38,608 nt of DNA from an uncultured bacterium (GCA_958349055.1 CATWBO010000024.1:1-38608), one strand, 5' to 3'; positions 8,694 to 17,158 are shown, counted from the first letter of the stretch. Notes: generated by a model from the letters alone, not told the origin. A program made the numbers and translations.

Positions 8694-11600
8694 ATGCTCA
8701 TTCACCGTATAGCCGCGCAGCTCTACACTGCCGAGGCCTTGCAGACCGTCGAGGCCGGACTCGATGCCGGCGAGGACGTGACGCTGGCCGTGTCGCAGTC
8801 GGGTCGCACGCTTATGGCGGCAGCCCAGTTTGCGCGCCGTCCGCGCCCCACGGTCTACATTGTGAGCGGCGAGGACGCGGCCGATCGCGCCGTGCGCAGC
8901 CTTGCCGCTTATGTGGGCCTGGCGCACGTGTGCCGTTTTCCCGAGCGCAAGGACTATCCGTGGCGCGAGCAGGCGCCCGACGACGCCGTGGTGGCGCAGC
9001 GCTGCGAGGCGCTCGGGCGCATCGTGCGCGGCGACAACTGCATCATGGTCGCCTCGGCCCGCGCGCTGCTGCGCTGCGTGCCGCCGGTCGAGAGCCGCTA
9101 CTGGGAGTCCACGACCTTTGCGGTGGGCGAGGAGATCCCTTTTGACGAGGTGCCGCAGCGCCTGGTGGGCATGGGCTACACCAATGCCGGCGCCGCCGAT
9201 GCACCCGGCCTGTTCCGCGTGCACGGCGACACCGTCGAGGTGTTTCCCGCACAGGAAAAGGCGCCCGTGCGCATCGAGTTTTTCGGCGACGAGATCGACC
9301 GTATCCGCCGCATGGTGAGTTCCACGGGCCAGACCATCGGCAACGAGGACAGCATCGAGATCTTCCCCTGTCGCGAGCTCGCACTCACCGACGACGCCGT
9401 CCACAACATGCATGTGGCGCTCTACCGCGCCAGCCAGGACGACAGCAAGTTGGCGGCGCTGCTCGAGATGGTGGATGCACGCATCGTCACGCCCGAGCTC
9501 GACCGCTTTTTGCCGGTGATGTACGGCCAGACCGTGAGCCCGCTGTCGCATGTGAGCGGCAAGGCGCTCGTGGTGCTGTCCGAGCCGCGCTCGCTGTTCG
9601 ACGACTGCCTGCGCGCCTACGAGGATATCGAGGCACGCGCCGGCGAGGCAGGGGTCGACCGTCTGGACGGCCTGTACGTGCGTGCCCAGCAACTCGACTT
9701 TGGTGCCCAGCAGCGCCTTAACTACGTGAGCTTGATTCGTGCCGGCGGTGCGGTGACGGCAGAGCTCAAGATTGAGCAGCCGGCCATCGCGGGCTCGGAC
9801 AATCGCTTTATGACGCGCATCCAGGAGGTCGTGGGCAAGCGCTATGCCTGCGTGTTTGCCATCCCCGACCGCGGTGCACGCGAGTCGATGGAGCTCACCT
9901 TTGGCGATGAGGGTATTACCTTTGAGGAGTCGCTGACGGCCGCGCCCGAAAACGCGGGCGCTATTGGCGACCGTGTGCGCGTGGCAGCGGCGGATTCTGC
10001 CGATCGTGCTGTCCGCCAGGATGCTCATGCTGCAATTCGCGAACGCAAGGTCGACGCGCTCAACGCCCGCTCGCTCGAGGCGGGCGCCGCGCAGGCTGCC
10101 GCCGGCGCCGCCGTGCCCACCATCTCGCGTGGACGCGTGACCTTTGTCGATGCCGCCTTGCCGCAGGGCGTGGTGGTGCCCGATGCCAACCTGGCTGTGT
10201 TCTCGATTGCCGACCTCAACGCCCGCATGGACGCCAACCGCGCGCGCAGCCGCCGCAAGGTGGACATTACGCAGATCACGTTCCCGTTTAAGCCGGGCGA
10301 CTACGTGGTGCACGCCACTCACGGCATCGCGCTCTTTAGCGAGATCGCGCGTCAGGAAGTGGGCGGCAAGGAGCGCGACTACTTTTTGCTGGAATATGCC
10401 GACGGCGACAAGCTCTACGTGCCGCTCGAGCAGGTCGACCGCATCACGCGATACGTCGGTCCCGACGGCGATAAACCGCGCTTGACCAGGCTCAACACCG
10501 CCGACTGGACGCGTGCCACCAACAAGGCGCGCAAGAACGCCAAAAAGCTGGCGTTTGACCTGGTCGATCTGTATACGCGCCGCTCGTCGATTACCGGTAT
10601 CGCCTGCCCGCCCGATACGCCCGAGCAGATTGAGATGGAGGAGAGCTTCCCTTACGACGAGACGCGCGATCAGCTGGAGGCTATCGCTGACATTAAGGCC
10701 GACATGGAGGCACCCAAGCCCATGGACCGCCTGCTGTGCGGCGACGTGGGCTTTGGCAAGACCGAGGTCGCCCTGCGTGCGGCATTTAAGTGCGTGGACT
10801 CCGGCCGTCAGGTCATGGTGCTTTGCCCCACGACCATTTTGGCCCAGCAGCACTACGAGACGTTCTTTGAGCGCTTTGCCCCGTTTGGCCTCGAGGTCGA
10901 GGTGCTCAGCCGTTTCCGCACGCCGGCGCAGCAAAAGCGCGCGCTCAAGGCGTTTGCCGAGGGTGCGATCGACGTGCTCATCGGCACGCACCGCCTGCTC
11001 TCGGCCGATGTGAACCCCAAGAACCTGGGCCTGGTGATCATTGACGAAGAGCAGCGCTTTGGCGTGCAGCACAAGGAGCAGCTCAAGAACCTGCGCGAGC
11101 AGATTGACGTGCTCACGCTTTCGGCCACGCCCATCCCGCGTACCATGCAGATGGCCACGAGCGGCGTGCGCGACATGAGCCTGATCACCACGCCGCCCAC
11201 CGGACGTCGCCCCGTGATCGTGCACGTGGGGGAGTACGACCCCGACGTGGTAAGCGCAGCGATTCGCCTGGAGGTGGGTCGCGGCGGACAGGTGTACTAC
11301 GTGTCCAACCGCGTCAAGACCATCGACGACGCCGTGGCGCGCGTTCACGAGGCCGCGCCCGAGGCGCGCGTGGGCGTGGCGCACGGCAAGATGAGCCCGC
11401 GCGAGGTCGAGGACGTGATGATCGAGTTCGCGACCAAAAAGATCGACGTGCTCATCGCCACGACCATCGTGGAGAGCGGTATCGACAACGCGACCGCCAA
11501 CACGCTCATCATCGAGGACTCGCAGCGCCTGGGTCTGGCACAGCTTTACCAGCTCAAGGGCCGTGTGGGCCGTTCTGTCACGCAGGCCTACGCGTACTTT

Positions 11601-12326
11601 ATGTTCCCGGGCGAGCTGCCTCTCACCGAGGAGGCCACGGCGCGCCTGACTGCACTTTCCGAGTTCCAGGACCTGGGCAGCGGCATGCGTATCGCCATGC
11701 GCGACCTGGAGATTCGCGGCGCCGGTTCGCTGATGGGCGCTGAGCAGCACGGCAACCTGTCGAGCGTGGGCTTTGACCTGTTTACGCAGATGTTGGGCCA
11801 GGCCGTGGCCGAGGCGCGCGGCGATGGCGATGCCGGCGTGGAGGCGGCGAGCGTGGGCATCAACCTGCCGGCCGACTACTTCTTGTCCGAGGAGTACCTG
11901 CCGGCGGTGGACCAGCGCGTGCTCGTGTACCGTAAGCTCGCAGCGGCCGAGGACCTGGAGAGCATCGATGAGGTTCAGGAGGAGACCGAGGCCGCGCATG
12001 GCGAGCTGCCGTTGGCGGGACTCAACCTGTTCAATCGCGCGCGCATCCGCATTCGCGGCGAGCGCCTGGGGCTCGAGAGTGTCACGCTCAGCGGCGGTCG
12101 CATCACGTTTTTGGGCGTCGACGTGCCCAAGAAGGTGGCATTTGAGCTTAAGACCCGCTATGGCGCGGTGAACTTCCCCAAGAGTCGCAAACTGTCGGTG
12201 CCCTACAAGGCGGGCGCCGGTGCGGGCAGCGGCCTGGGTCGCGGCCTCGACGCCAACGACGGCACCGGCCCCGTGGCGGCGGCGCTCATGCTGCTGCAAC
12301 AGCTGGGTGCTAGTGATGATGACTAG
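8694..12326 (+). CDS. mfd: Transcription-repair coupling factor Mfd
   Basis: The 1210-aa protein is Mfd, the ATP-driven translocase that displaces RNA polymerase stalled at lesions and recruits UvrA. The N-terminal UvrB-like module spans about 1-330. The RNA-polymerase interacting (CarD-like) domain begins near residue 530 with FPFKPGDYVVHATHGIALF. The helicase core has Walker A GDVGFGKTE near 683-691 and the DEEQ box (IIDEEQRFGVQH) near 782. The RecG-like motif segment GRVGRSVTQAYAYFMF and the C-terminal autoinhibitory domain follow. It is slightly longer than the usual 1150 or so residues. The extra length is in an Ala-rich linker before the CarD-like domain and in a Gly-rich tail. GGAGG at 8683-8687 selects the ATG at 8694 over an upstream in-frame codon at 8667, which overlaps the preceding terminator. 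Confidence 0.97.
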   Translation: MLIHRIAAQLYTAEALQTVEAGLDAGEDVTLAVSQSGRTLMAAAQFARRPRPTVYIVSGEDAADRAVRSLAAYVGLAHVCRFPERKDYPWREQAPDDAVVAQRCEALGRIVRGDNCIMVASARALLRCVPPVESRYWESTTFAVGEEIPFDEVPQRLVGMGYTNAGAADAPGLFRVHGDTVEVFPAQEKAPVRIEFFGDEIDRIRRMVSSTGQTIGNEDSIEIFPCRELALTDDAVHNMHVALYRASQDDSKLAALLEMVDARIVTPELDRFLPVMYGQTVSPLSHVSGKALVVLSEPRSLFDDCLRAYEDIEARAGEAGVDRLDGLYVRAQQLDFGAQQRLNYVSLIRAGGAVTAELKIEQPAIAGSDNRFMTRIQEVVGKRYACVFAIPDRGARESMELTFGDEGITFEESLTAAPENAGAIGDRVRVAAADSADRAVRQDAHAAIRERKVDALNARSLEAGAAQAAAGAAVPTISRGRVTFVDAALPQGVVVPDANLAVFSIADLNARMDANRARSRRKVDITQITFPFKPGDYVVHATHGIALFSEIARQEVGGKERDYFLLEYADGDKLYVPLEQVDRITRYVGPDGDKPRLTRLNTADWTRATNKARKNAKKLAFDLVDLYTRRSSITGIACPPDTPEQIEMEESFPYDETRDQLEAIADIKADMEAPKPMDRLLCGDVGFGKTEVALRAAFKCVDSGRQVMVLCPTTILAQQHYETFFERFAPFGLEVEVLSRFRTPAQQKRALKAFAEGAIDVLIGTHRLLSADVNPKNLGLVIIDEEQRFGVQHKEQLKNLREQIDVLTLSATPIPRTMQMATSGVRDMSLITTPPTGRRPVIVHVGEYDPDVVSAAIRLEVGRGGQVYYVSNRVKTIDDAVARVHEAAPEARVGVAHGKMSPREVEDVMIEFATKKIDVLIATTIVESGIDNATANTLIIEDSQRLGLAQLYQLKGRVGRSVTQAYAYFMFPGELPLTEEATARLTALSEFQDLGSGMRIAMRDLEIRGAGSLMGAEQHGNLSSVGFDLFTQMLGQAVAEARGDGDAGVEAASVGINLPADYFLSEEYLPAVDQRVLVYRKLAAAEDLESIDEVQEETEAAHGELPLAGLNLFNRARIRIRGERLGLESVTLSGGRITFLGVDVPKKVAFELKTRYGAVNFPKSRKLSVPYKAGAGAGSGLGRGLDANDGTGPVAAALMLLQQLGASDDD

Positions 12327-12382
12327 CGAGTCGATACTGCAAACACCCCATTTGGGCACTCTGGTTCCATCGAAAGGAAAGC

Positions 12383-13246
12383 ATGTTCGGATACATCTAT
12401 AAGAAAGATGCCGCCATGATCGCGATTGTCCTGTGCCTTTGTCTGTGCGTGGGCAGCTTCTTCGATTATCAGATCTCGAGCGCGCTGTTCAACATCGGCA
12501 GCATGTACGGCCGCTTTATCGAGGCCGCCGGCGAGCTGCCGTTCGAGCTGACGGCAAGCGTCGCAGGCGTCATGCTCGTGCGCGCGGTGCGTCCCGACTC
12601 CAGGGGGAGCAAATGGCTCGCCGTGCTCGGCATCTTCGTCAACGTTGGCCTGGCCGGCTACGAGATCGTCTCGTCCCTAAAGGTTGGCGGCAAACTCATC
12701 GCGGTTCAGCTGGTGCTGACGTTTGTGCTGGTCATCGCTGCCAACCTTATCGTCTGTCGCCTCACGCGCGCGACCGAGCCCGACGAGCTCACACGCTGGG
12801 CGCTGATGGTACTTGCCGTGTGGGTCGCTCAGGCCATTATCCTCAACGTGATCGTCAAGCCGCTGTGGTCGCGCCCGCGCATGCGCGTGATCGAGGTCAC
12901 GCCGGGACTCAATTTTCAGCCGTGGTGGGTAATCGGCAATCCCGACAAGTGGACCTATATCGCCGCCGGCGTGATCAAGGACGGGTTCAAGTCGTTCGCG
13001 AGCGGGCACACCGCGCATGCGGCGATCGGCCTTATGCTCGCCGGGCTTCCCGCGGCAGCCTTTAAGGAAAAGCCCTCGCGCCGTCGCGTGGTCTTTTGGG
13101 CGGCGGCTGTGGTTGCGGCGCTTGTCGCCTTTGGTCGTATCGTGATCGGAGCGCACTTTTTGAGCGACGTGAGCTGCGGCTTTGCCCTGGTGCTGGCGCT
13201 TGAGTGCCTTGCCGCGCGCATTGCCTATCCCAACGGCGTACAATAG
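12383..13246 (+). CDS. PAP2-superfamily membrane phosphatase
   Basis: The 287-aa protein has five or six membrane segments and the three PAP2 signature motifs. They are KPLWSRPR (first motif, Lys and Arg), SFASGHTAHA (second, SGH) and RIVIGAHFLSD (third, R-X5-H-X3-D with the nucleophilic histidine). Proteins of this kind remove phosphate from lipid phosphates such as undecaprenyl pyrophosphate or phosphatidic acid at the membrane. The exact substrate is not visible. The first motif ends in RPRM and not the common RPRP. GAAAGGA at 12371-12377 precedes the ATG. It follows mfd by 56 bases with no clear terminator, so read-through from mfd is possible. Confidence 0.88.
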   Translation: MFGYIYKKDAAMIAIVLCLCLCVGSFFDYQISSALFNIGSMYGRFIEAAGELPFELTASVAGVMLVRAVRPDSRGSKWLAVLGIFVNVGLAGYEIVSSLKVGGKLIAVQLVLTFVLVIAANLIVCRLTRATEPDELTRWALMVLAVWVAQAIILNVIVKPLWSRPRMRVIEVTPGLNFQPWWVIGNPDKWTYIAAGVIKDGFKSFASGHTAHAAIGLMLAGLPAAAFKEKPSRRRVVFWAAAVVAALVAFGRIVIGAHFLSDVSCGFALVLALECLAARIAYPNGVQ

Positions 13247-13291
13247 CCCCGTTTGAATCATCGGGCCCGTGCCCGGCTAGAGAGGATTGCC

Positions 13292-14317
13292 ATGCTCGCG
13301 TTTAACAACGACTATTCCCACGGCGCACATCCGGCAGTGCTGCAGGCGCTCGTCGACACCAACATGGAGCCGCAGCCCGGCTACGGTACCGATGCGCACA
13401 CCGAGCGTGCCAAGCAGCTTATCCGCGAGGCCTGTCAGGCCCCCGATGCCGACGTGTTTTTTCTGGTGGGCGGCACGCAGACCAACGCGACGGTGATCGA
13501 CATGCTGCTTGCGCCCTACGAGGGCGTCGTTGCTGCCGAGACTGGTCACGTCGCCTGTCACGAGGCGGGCGCCATCGAGTTTGGCGGCCACAAGGTGCTC
13601 ACCATCCCCGGCTATGAGGGTAAGATGCACGCTGAGGATTTCGAAAACTATATCCAAGTGTTCTACGAAAACGAGAGCTGTGAGCACATGGTGTTTCCGG
13701 GCGCCGTGTATGTGAGCCTGTCGACCGAGTACGGCACGCTGTACTCCAAGGCCGAGCTCGCGGCGATTCATGCGGTGTGCCAGAAGCGCGAGATTCCGCT
13801 GTTTGTGGATGGCGCCCGCCTGGCCTATGCGCTGGCGGCCGATGAGTGCGACATTACCCTGCCCGAGCTGGCGCAGCTGTGCGACGTGTTCTACATCGGT
13901 GGCACCAAGTGCGGCGCTCTGTGCGGCGAGGCCGTGGTGTTTTGCGGCATGCACGCTCCGGCGCATCCCATTCCGCGCATTAAGCAGCACGGCGCGCTGC
14001 TGGCCAAGGGTCGCCTGACGGGCGTGCAGTTTGAGGCGCTCTTTACCGACGGCCTGTATTTTGAGATTGGTCGCCAGGCGATTGAGACCGCTCAGGCGCT
14101 GCGTCGCGTGTTGCACGAGCGCGGTTACCAGTTCTTCTTGGAGACGCCCACAAACCAGCAGTTTGTGATTCTGCCCAACGAGGACATGGCCCGCATTCGC
14201 GAGCATGCCTCAATCGAGTACTGGGAAAAGTACGACGAGACCCATACGGTGGTGCGCTTTTGCACCAGCTGGGCCACGACGCAGGAGGACATCGACGCGT
14301 TGGCGGCTGTCCTGTAG
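13292..14317 (+). CDS. Threonine aldolase-like PLP enzyme
   Basis: The 341-aa protein matches the beta-eliminating lyase/low-specificity threonine aldolase family, which splits L-threonine or L-allo-threonine into glycine and acetaldehyde. Visible motifs are the N-terminal NNDYSHGAHPAVLQAL and GHVACHEAGAIE near 85-96. FVDGARLAYA follows, with the PLP-pyridine aspartate D173, and the Schiff-base lysine is K206 in IGGTKCGAL. Length fits the family. AGAGGA at 13281-13286 selects the ATG at 13292, and a TACAAT at about 13237-13242 could be its -10 box. A terminator follows at 14333-14378. The actual amino-acid substrate is inferred from the family only. Confidence 0.9.
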   Translation: MLAFNNDYSHGAHPAVLQALVDTNMEPQPGYGTDAHTERAKQLIREACQAPDADVFFLVGGTQTNATVIDMLLAPYEGVVAAETGHVACHEAGAIEFGGHKVLTIPGYEGKMHAEDFENYIQVFYENESCEHMVFPGAVYVSLSTEYGTLYSKAELAAIHAVCQKREIPLFVDGARLAYALAADECDITLPELAQLCDVFYIGGTKCGALCGEAVVFCGMHAPAHPIPRIKQHGALLAKGRLTGVQFEALFTDGLYFEIGRQAIETAQALRRVLHERGYQFFLETPTNQQFVILPNEDMARIREHASIEYWEKYDETHTVVRFCTSWATTQEDIDALAAVL

Positions 14318-14332
14318 CTTGATGCAATGACG

Positions 14333-14378
14333 AGGGCCGTCCTACGCCTGGGTTTGGCGCAGGGCGGCCTTTGCTTTT
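14333..14378 (+). terminator. Terminator after the aldolase-like gene
   Basis: AGGGCCGTCCTACGCC at 14333-14348 pairs imperfectly with GGCGCAGGGCGGCCT at 14356-14370, followed by TTGCTTTTGT. It ends only 3 bases before the ribosome binding site of the next gene. Confidence 0.75.
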
Positions 14379-14394
14379 GTGGGGGAAGGATTGT

Positions 14395-14985
14395 ATGACC
14401 GAGATGTCCGAGCCGACGATTCGCCTGGCGACGCTCGATGACGCGCCGGCGTTGCTTGCCATCTATGAGCCGTATGTGCGCCAGACGGCGATTACCTGCG
14501 AATACGAGGTGCCGAGCGTTGAGGAGTTCGCCGGGCGCATCGAGCGTACGCTCAAGCGCTATCCGTATTTGGTAATGGAGCTGGACGGGCGCCCGGTAGG
14601 CTATGCCTATGTGAGCCCGCTTAACAGCCGCGAGGCGTACGACTGGTCGGTCGAGACGTCAATCTACCTGGCGCGCGAGGTGCGTCACGGCGGGCTGGGT
14701 CGCAAGCTGCACGATGCGCTCAAGCAGTGCCTGGTCGCGATGGGCATCACCAACATGTGCGCGCTCATCGCCGTGCCGCACGACAAGGACGACGAATACC
14801 TGACGCACAACAGCCAGGACTTCCATGCCCATATGGGGTATCGCCTGGTGGGCGCCTTCGATCGCTGCGCCCAAAAGTTCGGCCGCTGGTACGACATGTG
14901 CTGGATGGAGCTGGTCCTGGCCGAACGCGTCCCCAACCAACCCAAACCAACCTGGTTCCCCGACCTCCCCAAACCTACCATTTAG
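14395..14985 (+). CDS. GNAT acetyltransferase, Pat/MnaT-like
   Basis: The 196-aa protein is a GNAT-fold N-acetyltransferase close to the phosphinothricin/methionine sulfoximine acetyltransferase type. Residues 6-20 (TIRLATLDDAPALLA) form the first strand and helix. ETSIYLAREVRHGGLGRKL carries the acetyl-CoA pyrophosphate loop (R/Q-x-x-G-x-G/A). The family segment FHAHMGYRLVG follows. Its substrate is probably a small amine or amino-acid analogue. GGGGGAAGGA at 14381-14390 sets the ATG. The C-terminal tail is Pro-rich (NQPKPTWFPDLPKPTI). Its last codons and stop lie inside a 41-bp repeat shared with 32339-32379, so the tail may have been created by insertion of the repeat. Confidence 0.9.
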   Translation: MTEMSEPTIRLATLDDAPALLAIYEPYVRQTAITCEYEVPSVEEFAGRIERTLKRYPYLVMELDGRPVGYAYVSPLNSREAYDWSVETSIYLAREVRHGGLGRKLHDALKQCLVAMGITNMCALIAVPHDKDDEYLTHNSQDFHAHMGYRLVGAFDRCAQKFGRWYDMCWMELVLAERVPNQPKPTWFPDLPKPTI

Positions 14986-15008
14986 GGACAGGTTTATTTT
15001 GGCAGGTT
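14968..15008. repeat. 41-bp intergenic repeat, copy 1, containing two stop codons
   Basis: The sequence begins CCCAAACCTACCA and ends GGTTTATTTTGGCAGGTT. It matches 32339-32379 at 38 of 41 positions; the only difference is TTT against AAA in the middle. Its ends AACCTACC and GGCAGGTT form an imperfect 8-bp inverted repeat. The GNAT stop codon (14983-14985) and all but the last base of the GntR stop codon (15007-15009, minus strand) fall in it. Confidence 0.88.
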
Positions 15009-15729
15009 AGCCGATGGGCTCGGTGTATTTGGCGCGGTCGGTTCGTTGGATGCGCTTGGAGACGTGGAGCGGGCGGCCGTCGGTGTCGTAGACGTAGTCG
15101 GTGATTAGGATCAGCGCCTGCCCGCGCTCGACGTTGAGCAAAAACGCCTCGTTTTGCGAGGCATAGCACACCTCAAAGGTCTTATGCCCCTGCGCCGGTG
15201 CGCGATGGAACTCCTGTCGCAGCGTGGCGTAGAGCGAACCGTTGATATCGCGATCGATGAGCGACCCAAAGCTTGGCGGCAGATAGGTGGTCTCCAGACA
15301 CAGCGGCGCATCGTCCAGGTAGCGCAGGCGAACAAGTTTGACGAGCTTGCTGCCCACGGCGGCGTCAAAGAACTTAGCTATGCTGCCGCCCGCCTTGGCA
15401 AAACCCGAGTCCACCGTGCGCGTGGTGGGCTTCATGCCCTGACCCTGTACCTGTGCCGTGTAGCTCGAAAACATCAGGTTGTTCTCGTGGAGCGCGGGCG
15501 TGTCGGCCACAAAGGCGCCACGTCCGCGCTCGGTGCGCACCAGGCCCTCGCCAACTAACACCTTAAGCGCGTGGCGCACGGTGCTGCGCGACAGCCCCGA
15601 TTCGTCCATGAGCTCCATCTCGGACGGCAGCTTGTCTCCGCGTGCGTAGGTGCCGGCGGCGATGCGGTCACGCAGCATGCCCGCCAGACGCTCGTATTGG
15701 GTCAGTTTCTTTTTAGACGAAGCGCTCAT
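15007..15729 (-). CDS. GntR/HutC-family repressor with UTRA domain (regulator A)
   Basis: The 240-aa protein has an N-terminal GntR winged helix (about 10-75). Its recognition helix is LSRSTVRHALKVL and the wing is GRGAFVA. A UTRA effector domain follows (about 95-235, with CLETTYLPPSF and FEVCYASQNEAF). UTRA domains usually bind sugar phosphates or related metabolites. The gene is divergent from an SIS-domain gene at 15935, and the 205 bases between them carry repeated TTGTATGC words, so it probably represses both itself and that gene. It is the most divergent of the four GntR proteins in the window in its recognition helix (RSTVRHAL against RITVRRAI). The effector is inferred to be the sugar-amine phosphate handled by the neighbouring SIS protein. 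Confidence 0.93.
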   Translation of the reverse strand: MSASSKKKLTQYERLAGMLRDRIAAGTYARGDKLPSEMELMDESGLSRSTVRHALKVLVGEGLVRTERGRGAFVADTPALHENNLMFSSYTAQVQGQGMKPTTRTVDSGFAKAGGSIAKFFDAAVGSKLVKLVRLRYLDDAPLCLETTYLPPSFGSLIDRDINGSLYATLRQEFHRAPAQGHKTFEVCYASQNEAFLLNVERGQALILITDYVYDTDGRPLHVSKRIQRTDRAKYTEPIG

Positions 15730-15738
15730 ACGACTAAC

Positions 15739-15757
15739 CTGTATCTAACTTGTATGC
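15739..15757. promoter_or_regulatory. Putative operator for regulator A, site 1
   Basis: The sequence ctgtatctaacttgtatgc matches site 2 (15878-15895) closely, and both contain TAACTTGTATGC. It lies 10 bases upstream of the GntR start codon. A further related word, AAGTATGTATCC, lies just downstream near 15768-15779. Confidence 0.6.
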
Positions 15758-15877
15758 TTACCTAATCAAGTATGTATCCAATACAACAATAAAACCGCTG
15801 GTAACCAGTTATCAAAAACCGCATCAGCAAATTTTCCAAGACAAATATAGCATACAACTAGTCGACATCACCAAAAC

Positions 15878-15895
15878 ATGTATGTAACTTGTATG
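15878..15895. promoter_or_regulatory. Putative operator for regulator A, site 2
   Basis: The sequence atgtatgtaacttgtatgc (18-19 bases) shares 17 of 19 positions with site 1 and lies 40 bases upstream of the SIS start codon. An inverted half-site, AGCATACAACT, lies at 15849-15859. Confidence 0.6.
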
Positions 15896-15934
15896 CCATC
15901 AAGAGCATCAAACGAGAAGAAAGGCTGATGCACG

Positions 15935-16927
15935 ATGACTACTCAGGAACAGGTTAAGGACGTCGTCTCCCAGGTTTTGGCTGACAAGGCAGACAAGGGC
16001 GGCATCAAGCGCGTCGTGTGGATTGGCGCCGGCGGATCCAACGGCGGCAACTATCCTGCCCAGTACTTTATGGAGCACGAGGCCACGCAGGTCGTGAGCT
16101 CCAGCTACACCAGCAACGAGTTCGTGCACGCCACCCCGGCCTACGTCAACGAGAACACCCTGGCCGTCGTCGTGTCCATGCGCGGCACCAAGGAGACCAT
16201 CGTCGCCGCCCAGGTCGCCAAGGACCACGGCGCCAGCACCATCGCCATCTATGTTGACGAGTCCGGCCTCACCGAGGTCTGCGACTACAAGATCCAGTAC
16301 GACAGCCTAGCCATCGACGAGTCCTGCATGGGCCGCACCAACTCCGCCGTCGTGACCATGATTGCCATGGAGCTTACGCAGCAGACCGAGGGCTATGCTG
16401 AGTACGAGACCGCCATGGCCGCCTTCGACCTGATTGATCCCATCTATCGCAAGGCCTTCGAGTACACCCGTCCGCTCGCTGCCAAGTGGGCCGAGCAGAA
16501 CGCCGACAAGCCCTGCATCAACGTGATGGCTCAGGGTCCGCTCTTTGGTGCCGCCTACGTCTTTAGCATCTGCAACGTGCAGGAGATGCTGCAGATCGAC
16601 TCCTGTACCATCAACACTTGCGACTTCTTCCATGGTCCTTTCGAGATCCTGGACAAGCGCACCTCGCTGTTCCAGCTCATCAGCGTTGGCCGCAGCCGCT
16701 GCAACGACGAGCGCGGCATCCGCTTCGTCAACCAGTACGGTGGCGAGCGCGTCTATCAGCTCGACGCCAAGGAGCTCGGCCTCAACGACATCAAGGACAG
16801 CGTGAGCGAATACTTCAACCACCTGATCTTTGCGCCGATTCTCAACAACGTGTACATGCGCGCGCTCTCTGCCGTCACCCACAAGGACTACATGACGCGC
16901 CGCTACATGTGGAAGCTGGACTATTAA
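15935..16927 (+). CDS. SIS-domain protein, divergent FrlB/GfrF-like (SIS1)
   Basis: The 330-aa protein has two SIS (sugar isomerase) folds and no glutaminase domain. It resembles the fructosamine-6-phosphate deglycases FrlB and GfrF and ends in RRYMWKLDY, like SIS2 at 21225. It departs from them at two sites. The phosphate-binding loop reads SMRGTKET (81-88), where SIS3 has SHSGNTQE. The catalytic-region motif reads CDFFHGPFE (229-237), where SIS2 and SIS3 have GEYFHGPFE, so the glutamate is Asp230. Substrate or reaction may therefore differ. It is divergent from GntR regulator A with shared operator-like repeats. The ATG at 15935 follows AGAAAGG; an ATG at 15928 is out of frame. Deglycase function is inferred from family only. 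Confidence 0.85.
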   Translation: MTTQEQVKDVVSQVLADKADKGGIKRVVWIGAGGSNGGNYPAQYFMEHEATQVVSSSYTSNEFVHATPAYVNENTLAVVVSMRGTKETIVAAQVAKDHGASTIAIYVDESGLTEVCDYKIQYDSLAIDESCMGRTNSAVVTMIAMELTQQTEGYAEYETAMAAFDLIDPIYRKAFEYTRPLAAKWAEQNADKPCINVMAQGPLFGAAYVFSICNVQEMLQIDSCTINTCDFFHGPFEILDKRTSLFQLISVGRSRCNDERGIRFVNQYGGERVYQLDAKELGLNDIKDSVSEYFNHLIFAPILNNVYMRALSAVTHKDYMTRRYMWKLDY

Positions 16928-16964
16928 GGGATAGAGCGGCCTAACAGCTCGATGTCCTCATAAG

Positions 16965-17027
16965 TTGCGGTGGAATAGTTCCTATTTGGGGGCTTGAAGT
17001 CTCTATTTAGGAACCATTTCACCGCAA
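16965..17027. repeat. Inverted repeat after SIS1
   Basis: Arms 16965-16984 (TTGCGGTGGAATAGTTCCTA) and 17008-17027 pair at 18 of 20 positions around a 23-base loop. It lies 37 bases downstream of the SIS1 stop codon. It may end the transcript or be a mobile palindrome; there is no T run directly after it. Confidence 0.8.
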
Positions 17028-17032
17028 CCGCC

Positions 17033-17069
17033 AAGTAATCCGCTGGGGACGGAGGAAAACGGATTACTT
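17033..17069. repeat. Second inverted repeat after SIS1
   Basis: AAGTAATCCG at 17033-17042 pairs perfectly with CGGATTACTT at 17060-17069, followed by TTCC. Its loop contains GGGGACGGAGGAAAA. It could act as a weak terminator for SIS1. Confidence 0.7.
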
Positions 17070-17103
17070 TTCCGCTCACCGATTTGTGCCTTGAAAAATG
17101 TAT

Positions 17104-17118
17104 ATAACGACTATAACG
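17104..17118. promoter_or_regulatory. Putative CGTTAT/ATAACG operator upstream of the DMT gene
   Basis: ATAACG at 17104-17109 is repeated directly at 17113-17118, 41 bases before the start codon. The same word occurs upstream of the PTS operon (18389-18407), and an imperfect palindromic form lies before the GntR gene at 24544. Confidence 0.55.
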
Positions 17119-17158
17119 TAGTACGAAACATATTGGAAATGATACCGAGGAGGCTGCG

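Noticed and set aside
8442..12359. A 1305-codon open frame on the minus strand opposite mfd
   Set aside because: It is an antisense shadow caused by the GC-rich codon use of mfd; the translation is low-complexity (His, Arg, Ala, Val rich) and has no family motif or ribosome binding site.
15730..15934. Short CRISPR-like array because TTGTATGC recurs
   Set aside because: The repeated unit is short, irregularly spaced and in both orientations, and it lies in a divergent promoter region next to a GntR gene, so operators are the better reading.
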